Origin: Acidobacteriota bacterium
GTDB taxonomy: Bacteria; Acidobacteriota; Blastocatellia; RBC074
Direction of reading: 5' to 3'
NCBI GenBank assembly: GCA_013140935.1
Contig: JABFSD010000156.1
Location: forward strand, 1-5,258
DNA: 5,258 nucleotides
Of the stretch, positions 1-5,258 are shown one piece after another; position 1 is the stretch's first letter; the number at the start of each line of letters is the position of its first letter. Both the position numbers and the translations under genes were made by a program. The notes beneath the pieces are model-generated. The model saw only the letters and a program-made list of their open reading frames with translations. It had not been told where the DNA came from and searched no databases.

Positions 1-2466
1 GTGCATGATTTCGGACTGCACGAAAGCGCGCCTTACCTCGTCGCCGAATTGCTCGCGGGCGAAGAGTTGCGCGCACAACTGAACGCAGGCGCGATTACGC
101 CGAAGCGAGCGATTGATTACGCGCAGCAAGTCGCCGCCGGACTCAGCGCAGCCCACGAACGAGGCGTCATCCATCGTGATCTCAAGCCAGAGAATTTGTT
201 CATAACCCATGATGGTCGCGTGAAGATTCTCGATTTCGGCCTCGCCAAGCTGAAGCCCCAGAAGCTGGCAGGCGGCGTAGATTCAGAAGCCGAGACGATG
301 AAGCCGTTGACCAATCCGGGTGTGATTATGGGTACGGTTGGCTATATGTCGCCCGAACAGGTGCGCGGGCACGAAACGGATCATCGGTCGGATATTTTCA
401 GCTTCGGCATCATCTTGCACGAAATGCTGTCAGGGCAGCGGACGTTCGCGGGCGATTCAATGGTCGAGTTGATGAATGCGATTCTCAAAGACGAGCCAGC
501 GGAGTTGAGCGAGACGAACGCGAAGATTTCGCCGCAGTTGGAACGGCTGGTGCGGCGCTGTTTGGAAAAGAAACCGGAGCGGCGGTTTCAGACGGCGAGC
601 GATCTTGGCTTTGCGCTGGAATCGCTGACTACGCCATCGGGCGCGCGGCTGGAAACGGCGGCGGCGCTGCCTGCGGCGACGGAGCCGGTGCGCCAAGCGT
701 CGTGGTTCGGCAATGTGCGGCTGGCGTGGCTGGTCGCGGCGCTGTTGCTGCTCGCGGCTTTGCCCTTCGTCATCGCGTACTTCCGCCGCGCGCCTGCGGA
801 GAGTCGTGCCAACTACACCTATCTGCCCTGGCCCGCCTCGGTCAGTGGGGAGAATGGCTCACCGGTCTTTTCACCCGATGGGCGGCGCATTGCCTTTACC
901 GCCGTCACCGAAGGCACGAATCACATCTGGCTTTACTCGCTGGATGCGCCGGAGCCGGTGCGCGTGCCGGGGACAGAGGGCGCGCGGTTTCCCTTCTGGT
1001 CGCCCGATAGCCGCCACCTCGGATTTTTCAGCGGCGGCAAGCTCAAACGAATTGAGGCTTCCGGCGGCACGCCCGAAATCCTCTGCGATGCGAACAATGG
1101 TCACGGCGGTACGTGGAACAGCGCGGGCGTCATTCTTTTTGCCCCGGTTCAGGGTAACGTTGGTCTTCATCAGGTGTCAGACAGAGGCGGTGTGCCGACG
1201 CCGGTCACCAGTCTGGATGGTGCGCGTCTTGAGATCGGACATACTTTTCCTCGATTTCTGCCCGACGGTCGTCATTTTGTGTTCCTTGTCCGGTTGGCGC
1301 AACCGGAGAATATGGGGATCAAGCTCGGTTCGCTCGATCAACCGCAAACCAGCTTCCTGCTGCGCTCCGATACGAATGCCGAATACTCCACTGCCGGGTA
1401 TTTGATCTTCATGCGCGGGGAGAAGATTCTGGCGCAACGGTTTGATGCCGAAGCGCGGAGCATTCGCGGTGATCCCGTCACGCTGGCCGAGCAGGGGAAT
1501 CGTATCATCTCCGCTGACTATTCCCCCTTGTCGGTCTGCGAGGACAAATGGCTGATCTATCAAAGCGGGGGGAATCCGAATACGCAGCTTGTCTGGTTTG
1601 ATCGCAGCGGCAGGCAGCTTTCTCTGGTCGGCGCGCCGGGCTACTATCGTTGGTTGACTCTCTCACCGAACGGCATACAGGTGATACTCGAACGGTTTGA
1701 GCCGCAGAAAGTCGGCAATGACATCTGGTCATTCGACCTCGTGCGCGAAACGTTTGACCGTCTGACTTCCGATTCCAGTTCAAACGCTTACCCGCTCTGG
1801 TCGCCGGATGGGAAACAGATTTCCTTTAACTCGAATCGGAAAGGCTTCGCGGCCATCTGGCAAAAAGGGGTGAATGGGAACGATGACAAAGAAGCATTGG
1901 TCTTCAAGGAAGACGCGCGTGCCATCTTGCAAAACGATTGGTCAAACGATGGGAAGTACATCGTCTACAGGAAAACCGGTGAAAAGACAGCAAATGATCT
2001 TTGGTTGCTGCCGCTGTTTGGCGACCGCCAGCCGAAGCCTTATCTGGCCACGCCATTTGATGAGCGTTGGGCCAAGGTCTCGCCCGATGGACGCTGGCTG
2101 GTGTACCAATCGAATGAATCGGGGCGCGATGAAATCTACGTGCAAACCTTCCCGGAGCCGGGGCGGAAAGTCATCGTTTCCAAAGGCGGCGGCACGCTCC
2201 CCCGCTGGCGGCGCGATGGGCGGGAGCTGTACTACGTTGCGCCCGATGACAAACTGATGGCCGTGCCGGTTGAGACGGGCGCGAACTTTGGAACCGGGAC
2301 GCCCGTGCCGCTCTTTGAGGTGGGCAGCTATGGCCGCCGCAACAACCGCTACGTGTACGACGTGAGCGCCGACGGGCAGAAGATACTGCTGCTGCGCCCG
2401 CTGGAAGACGCGACGACGCGCCCGCTGACGGTGGTGCAAAACTGGACGGCGTTGCTGAAGCGGTAA
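1..2466 (+). CDS. Ser/Thr protein kinase with C-terminal PD40/TolB-type beta-propeller (5' partial)
   Basis: The frame is open from the first base to TAA at 2464-2466 (821 codons). The GTG at base 1 is an internal Val, not a start: the protein begins at the hinge-side strands of a kinase, so the glycine loop, the VAIK lysine and helix C lie upstream. Visible kinase motifs are HRDLKPEN (58-65, catalytic Asp60), DFG (78-80), [10 protein letters not shown] (111-120, the APE-like element) and SDIFSFG (130-136); the domain ends near 210. A hydrophobic helix at about 241-260 should span the inner membrane. From about 285 to 800 there are roughly nine SPDG-like PD40 strands, near 290, 333, 420, 555, 601, 648, 694, 738 and 789, expected to fold as a propeller outside the cytoplasm. 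The C-terminus, with RWRRDG, YDVSADG and NWTALLK, is typical of acidobacterial kinase-propeller proteins. The role is inferred to be transmembrane sensing by phosphorylation; the ligand and targets cannot be read from sequence. Confidence 0.95.
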   Translation: MHDFGLHESAPYLVAELLAGEELRAQLNAGAITPKRAIDYAQQVAAGLSAAHERGVIHRDLKPENLFITHDGRVKILDFGLAKLKPQKLAGGVDSEAETMKPLTNPGVIMGTVGYMSPEQVRGHETDHRSDIFSFGIILHEMLSGQRTFAGDSMVELMNAILKDEPAELSETNAKISPQLERLVRRCLEKKPERRFQTASDLGFALESLTTPSGARLETAAALPAATEPVRQASWFGNVRLAWLVAALLLLAALPFVIAYFRRAPAESRANYTYLPWPASVSGENGSPVFSPDGRRIAFTAVTEGTNHIWLYSLDAPEPVRVPGTEGARFPFWSPDSRHLGFFSGGKLKRIEASGGTPEILCDANNGHGGTWNSAGVILFAPVQGNVGLHQVSDRGGVPTPVTSLDGARLEIGHTFPRFLPDGRHFVFLVRLAQPENMGIKLGSLDQPQTSFLLRSDTNAEYSTAGYLIFMRGEKILAQRFDAEARSIRGDPVTLAEQGNRIISADYSPLSVCEDKWLIYQSGGNPNTQLVWFDRSGRQLSLVGAPGYYRWLTLSPNGIQVILERFEPQKVGNDIWSFDLVRETFDRLTSDSSSNAYPLWSPDGKQISFNSNRKGFAAIWQKGVNGNDDKEALVFKEDARAILQNDWSNDGKYIVYRKTGEKTANDLWLLPLFGDRQPKPYLATPFDERWAKVSPDGRWLVYQSNESGRDEIYVQTFPEPGRKVIVSKGGGTLPRWRRDGRELYYVAPDDKLMAVPVETGANFGTGTPVPLFEVGSYGRRNNRYVYDVSADGQKILLLRPLEDATTRPLTVVQNWTALLKR

Positions 2467-2476
2467 GCCTGGGTAC

Positions 2477-2494
2477 GCACGCGCCCTCGCGTGC
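2477..2494. repeat. Perfect GC-rich inverted repeat (hairpin) between convergent genes
   Basis: GCACGCG (2477-2483) pairs exactly with CGCGTGC (2488-2494) around a 4-base CCCT loop, giving seven pairs, six of them G:C. It starts 11 bases after the kinase stop codon and lies 72 bases beyond the stop of the opposing cofC gene, so it could stop transcription from both sides. Neither strand has a run of T after the stem, so it is not a classical intrinsic terminator. A dispersed REP-like palindrome or an mRNA 3' stabiliser are alternatives. Confidence 0.5.
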
Positions 2495-2565
2495 TGGCGT
2501 TGCATTGGACGAAATGAGGCTGAAAGAAAAACCTTCGGCACAGATAGCTTTGCGCCTTTGCAAAC

Positions 2566-3231
2566 TCACGCGCCCGAATCCGTTAGCCGCTCATGAATGC
2601 TGTGTGCCAATAGCCATTGCCGCACGGGCGAATCGTCTTCCGTCGCCAACAAAACACTCACATCGTTTGCATCATCAATATCGAGCGCGATGCGCGGCAG
2701 TTCAATCACCGTACATTGCGCTTTTGCTATTTCGGCTTCGGCCAAATGCTTCGGCAAACTGTTCTGCCCGAAATGCGAAGGAAACAACGCGGGCGGACGT
2801 CGCAAGATCGCGTTCGTCCCTGTGCCTTCGCGCGAAGGCACGATCACACACGAGGGCGCAGGCTGCATGTCGTGTGACAGGATGGTTTCGATGTCTGCGG
2901 TTTGCAGCAACGGCAAATCGAGTGGCAACCGCAGCACAGCTTTCACGCCACGCGCTGTCAACTCGCGTGAACCGAAATCTACGGAATGGCTTTCCGAGAC
3001 TTGTTCGCGTTCGAGAATGGCGGCAAAGCCGTAGCGTTCGGCCAAAGCAATCGCCGGTTGATAGAGTGTAACAACGGCGACGCCATCAATGTTTTTTACG
3101 GCAGCGACAGCGGCAAACGTATGTTCGAGCATCGCCCAAGCCAACTCAGTTCGTTCGGCTTGCGTGAACCGATCAGCCAGTCGTTGTTTGGCGCGCGTCA
3201 GGTCTTTAATGGGCAATAGGATGTAACGCAT
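2566..3231 (-). CDS. cofC: CofC/FbiD-family 2-phospho-L-lactate (or PEP) guanylyltransferase, coenzyme F420 biosynthesis
   Basis: This is a complete 221-residue protein, the usual size for the family, a small cytoplasmic GT-A-like nucleotidyltransferase. CofC/FbiD enzymes join GTP to 2-phospho-L-lactate or phosphoenolpyruvate, releasing pyrophosphate, to make the activated unit that CofD/FbiA transfers to Fo. Seen here: an N-terminal nucleotide-binding strand and loop, LLPIKDLTRAKQRL (5-18); LPLDLPLL (102-109) with a likely catalytic or metal Asp105; GTGTNAI (136-142); FPSHFGQNS (150-158) with a following His162; and LDIDDANDV (183-191), an acidic metal-site-like segment. The ATG at 3231-3229 is supported by an AAGGTGA site three bases upstream. 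The gene converges on the first kinase and diverges from the second. No cofD, cofE or cofG/H is in the window. Around residues 79-91 the segment SESHSVD stands where many homologues have a Leu-Asn motif, so the three-carbon substrate is uncertain. The family call is firm and the exact substrate is not. Confidence 0.9.
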   Translation of the reverse strand: MRYILLPIKDLTRAKQRLADRFTQAERTELAWAMLEHTFAAVAAVKNIDGVAVVTLYQPAIALAERYGFAAILEREQVSESHSVDFGSRELTARGVKAVLRLPLDLPLLQTADIETILSHDMQPAPSCVIVPSREGTGTNAILRRPPALFPSHFGQNSLPKHLAEAEIAKAQCTVIELPRIALDIDDANDVSVLLATEDDSPVRQWLLAHSIHERLTDSGA

Positions 3232-3234
3232 AAA

Positions 3235-3241
3235 TCACCTT
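3235..3241 (-). promoter_or_regulatory. Ribosome binding site of cofC
   Basis: On the minus strand AAGGTGA is followed by TTT and then the ATG of cofC. It matches the purine-rich anti-16S consensus closely and fixes the start at 3231. It is the only convincing Shine-Dalgarno site seen at a gene start in this window. Confidence 0.65.
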
Positions 3242-3321
3242 GCGGAAGTTACTCGGCCTCACGCGCACGTTGCAATGCCAGCGCAATAGTTGCCGGTGTA
3301 TTGGCTGAATGATTGAATCGC

Positions 3322-3350
3322 TCGCCAATGCCTTGCGACCTGTGCATAAT
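3322..3350 (+). promoter_or_regulatory. Possible sigma70-type promoter upstream of the second kinase
   Basis: TCGCCA (3322-3327, four of six bases matching TTGACA) and CATAAT (3345-3350, five of six matching TATAAT) are separated by exactly 17 bases. Transcription would start near 3357, leaving a leader of about 150 bases before the preferred ATG and placing the 11-bp direct repeats within the start of the transcript. The -35 element is weak, and such matches occur by chance in a region of this size. The consensus of the housekeeping sigma factor in this organism is assumed. Confidence 0.25.
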
Positions 3351-3361
3351 GCGCCGCAGTT

Positions 3362-3398
3362 GGGCGGGTGACAGGGCTACAAGCACCGGGCGGGTGAC
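3362..3398. repeat. 11-bp direct repeat, two copies in the intergenic region
   Basis: GGGCGGGTGAC occurs at 3362-3372 and again at 3388-3398, a 26-base period with 15 bases between the copies. The repeats lie between the divergent cofC and kinase genes, 107-143 bases upstream of the preferred kinase ATG. Spacing of about two and a half helical turns is compatible with tandem binding of a regulator, but slippage or a fragment of a dispersed repeat would look the same. No protein can be assigned. Confidence 0.5.
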
Positions 3399-3504
3399 CA
3401 ATCAGCAAACCCAACACCGCATATTTCACAAACCAAGACAGCCACTGCCGTAGCGCGAACTCTCCCCTTTGGCTCGCCGCGTGGAAAATTCATCGCGTGC
3501 GTTT

Positions 3505-5258
3505 ATGAATCAGGAACGTCTCAATCTGCTCGAAACTCTTTATCAGGAAGCGTTGGCGCTCGCGCCCGACCAACGCGCAGCCTTTGTTGAGCTGGCTTGC
3601 GGCGGCGACGACGGCTTGCGCGAAATGTTGCAAGCCTGGCTGGCGCAAGCGGCTCCGGTGGCGGCGTTGACGACGATGGCGGCTACGACGGGTTCGGTCG
3701 CGGTTGCCTTACCGACGAATGCGCAACCAACCGTAGGCTCAACTGCCGATGCCGCCACAGCGCGTGAGACGAATCCGCAACCGGCGGCGACAGTGACGCG
3801 GCAACTCGATCAATATCGTTTGCTCGAATTGCTAGGCAGCGGCGCGATGGGGCGCGTTTATCTCGCCGAAGACACGCAACTTGGCAAGCGCGTAGCGATC
3901 AAAATTCTGCCTGGTAGCTTCGCCGAAGACGCCGACCGCGTCGCGCGCTTTCAACGCGAAGCCCGCATGCTCGCGCTCGCTCATCATCCCAACATCGCCG
4001 AAGCCTATTTGCTGCGTTGCGAAGCGCGTCCGCCTTATCTGGTGATGGAATTCGTGCCGGGTGAAACGCTGGGCCAGCGGTTGCAACGCGCCGCGTTGCC
4101 TTTGCACGAAGCCGTGCCGCTGTTGCGCCAGATGGCCGCCGCGCTCGAAGCCGCGCATGCGCGTCAAGTCATTCACCGTGACCTCAAACCCGACAACATC
4201 AAACTCACACCTGACGGTACGTTAAAGCTGCTCGATTTCGGATTGGCGAAACAGGTGCGCGATGAACTGACGACGCGCGCCGACGCCGAACCCCGCGCCG
4301 CAGTTTTCTCGACTGAACGCCACGTCGTCGCGGGAACCGTGCCTTATATGAGTCCCGAACAAACGCGCGGCGAAACGCTCGACGCCCGCTCAGACCTGTG
4401 GGCGTTCGGTTGCGTAGCGTTTGAAATGTTGACGAGGCAGCGTCCGTTCGCGGGCTTGGCGACGCAGGAAGTGTTGCAGGCGATTCGCACGCAGGAACCT
4501 GATTGGACGTTGTTGCCCGCCGCTACGCCCGCGCCGTTGCGGCGGTTGTTGCAAGCGGCGTTGCGCAAAAAACGCGAAGAGCGATTGGCTTCAGCGACCG
4601 ATGCGCTCAAGGCGTTGAGTGCCACGTCAAAGACGCTCACGCAACGCGCGCGTTGGCGACACTGGCGCAAATACGCGCTGGTGACCGCGATGATTGTCTT
4701 GGTTGTGAGCGGCTTCGTTTATCGGCGTACATGGTTGAACTGGTTCAAAGCGAAAACGCCGACCATTGCAATCACACCGACCATGCCGCGCGAAAAGCGA
4801 TTGTTGATCGTGCCCTTCACCGAAAAAGGCGTAGCGCCCGGCCTCGGCAAACAACTCGCCGTCGCCTTGCAAACCCGCTTGCGTGATGTGCCGGGCGTGC
4901 AAGTCATGCCTTACGCCGAAAAGTTGCGGCTGCCCGCGCGCATGGCCGTGACGATGGAAAGCCTGCGTCCGTTGGGCGTAAACCTCTTGCTCGCGGGCGA
5001 ACTCGAACCGCAAGGCGAAAAGCTCGCGGTGCGTTATTGGCTCGACAACGAACGCGGCCAGCGGCTCGTGGCTGAGAAAACGATTGTTACGACAACGGAC
5101 TTGCACGCGGCGCAAAAAGAACTCGCTGTTGCCGTCGCCAATTCGTTGCAAGCGCAGCAACCCGCGCCGCGCGACGATGTGAACTTTCAAAACGCGGCGC
5201 AACTCGCGGCTTATTACGACGCGCTCGTTACGTTGCAGGATGATCTTTCGCCTGAAGC
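3505..5258 (+). CDS. Ser/Thr protein kinase with membrane helix and FlgO/TolB-like C-terminal domain (3' partial)
   Basis: The frame is open from after the TAG at 3451 to the window end; 584 residues are visible from the ATG at 3505. That ATG puts MNQERLNLLETLYQEAL where related kinases begin; a GTG at 3481 would add eight residues, and neither start has a good ribosome binding site. Residues 1-48 form the small helical N-terminal region common in acidobacterial kinases, followed by an Ala/Thr-rich linker to about 105. The kinase domain (about 107-370) is complete: glycine loop GSGAMGRVY (111-119), Lys133 of VAIK, helix-C Glu152, HRDLKPDN (224-231, Asp226), DFG (244-246), SPE (283-285) and SDLWAFG (296-302), so activity is expected. 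A basic stretch (381-389) precedes a membrane helix (390-406), suggesting the kinase side is cytoplasmic. Residues 431-550, starting KRLLIVPF, resemble the FlgO/TolB-like domain that often precedes TPR repeats; AAYYDALVTL near the end may begin a TPR. Signals and targets are unknown. Confidence 0.93.
   Translation, partial: MNQERLNLLETLYQEALALAPDQRAAFVELACGGDDGLREMLQAWLAQAAPVAALTTMAATTGSVAVALPTNAQPTVGSTADAATARETNPQPAATVTRQLDQYRLLELLGSGAMGRVYLAEDTQLGKRVAIKILPGSFAEDADRVARFQREARMLALAHHPNIAEAYLLRCEARPPYLVMEFVPGETLGQRLQRAALPLHEAVPLLRQMAAALEAAHARQVIHRDLKPDNIKLTPDGTLKLLDFGLAKQVRDELTTRADAEPRAAVFSTERHVVAGTVPYMSPEQTRGETLDARSDLWAFGCVAFEMLTRQRPFAGLATQEVLQAIRTQEPDWTLLPAATPAPLRRLLQAALRKKREERLASATDALKALSATSKTLTQRARWRHWRKYALVTAMIVLVVSGFVYRRTWLNWFKAKTPTIAITPTMPREKRLLIVPFTEKGVAPGLGKQLAVALQTRLRDVPGVQVMPYAEKLRLPARMAVTMESLRPLGVNLLLAGELEPQGEKLAVRYWLDNERGQRLVAEKTIVTTTDLHAAQKELAVAVANSLQAQQPAPRDDVNFQNAAQLAAYYDALVTLQDDLSPE

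Noticed and set aside
1..3. GTG at the first base as the start of the first kinase
   Set aside because: The protein would begin in the middle of a kinase fold, without the glycine loop and VAIK lysine. This is a window cut, not a naturally truncated gene that can be shown from here.
713..1405. 230-codon plus-strand frame overlapping the first kinase
   Set aside because: It is an alternative frame inside the propeller region, rich in Arg, Ser and Cys. The main frame there has repeated SPDG motifs.
2477..2494. Classical rho-independent terminator
   Set aside because: The stem is good but no T-rich tail follows on either strand, so it is reported only as an inverted repeat.
1942..2541. 199-codon minus-strand open frame over the end of the first kinase
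   Set aside because: It lies opposite conserved propeller strands and the family-typical C-terminus of the kinase. Its His/Arg-rich translation matches no family.
2505..3071. 188-codon plus-strand open frame opposite cofC
   Set aside because: It is antisense to the well-supported cofC gene, rich in Arg, Ala and Ser, and has no recognisable domain. Another plus-strand frame (2597-3034) is open across the same stretch, as expected from high GC.
3232..3360. Promoter for cofC on the minus strand
   Set aside because: I looked for -35/-10 pairs upstream of the cofC ribosome binding site and saw none with both a reasonable match and 16-18 base spacing.
3232..3504. tRNA, riboswitch or CRISPR structure in the divergent intergenic region
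   Set aside because: No cloverleaf, no recognised riboswitch core and only two direct repeat copies were seen, so none of these can be supported.
4627..5202. 191-codon minus-strand open frame under the second kinase
   Set aside because: It is antisense to the membrane helix and FlgO-like domain in a frame continuous from 3505 to the window end. The translation is His/Arg-rich and looks like a shadow.

Overview
The window looks like chromosomal DNA from an Acidobacteriota-type bacterium, possibly a Blastocatellia relative. This is inferred from gene style: large PKN-family Ser/Thr kinases fused through one membrane helix to a TolB/PD40-type beta-propeller or a FlgO-like domain are abundant in that phylum. 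The DNA is moderately GC-rich. No rRNA, tRNA, CRISPR array, transposase or phage gene was seen.

Layout: (1) 1-2466, plus strand, is the 3' part of a kinase-propeller gene whose N-lobe lies upstream of the window. (2) 2467-2565 is a short gap between convergent genes holding a perfect GC-rich hairpin without a U-tract. (3) 2566-3231, minus strand, is a complete CofC/FbiD-type nucleotidyltransferase gene, for the step that joins a phosphorylated three-carbon acid to GMP in coenzyme F420 synthesis, with a clear ribosome binding site. (4) 3232-3504 is a divergent intergenic region with an 11-bp direct repeat, a weak sigma70-like promoter and a short unconvincing open frame. (5) 3505-5258, plus strand, is the 5' part of a second Ser/Thr kinase gene with a complete kinase domain, one membrane helix and a FlgO/TolB-like domain. 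It is open to the window end and probably continues into TPR repeats.

The two kinases are paralogues with different sensor or output halves. Both probably place the kinase in the cytoplasm and the C-terminal part beyond the inner membrane. The cofC gene is on the opposite strand and shows no operon link to either kinase, and no other F420 gene is in the window. I found no clear evidence of a previously undescribed system. The points most worth a second look are the orphan cofC with an altered motif, the hairpin, the direct repeats and the uncertain start of the second kinase.
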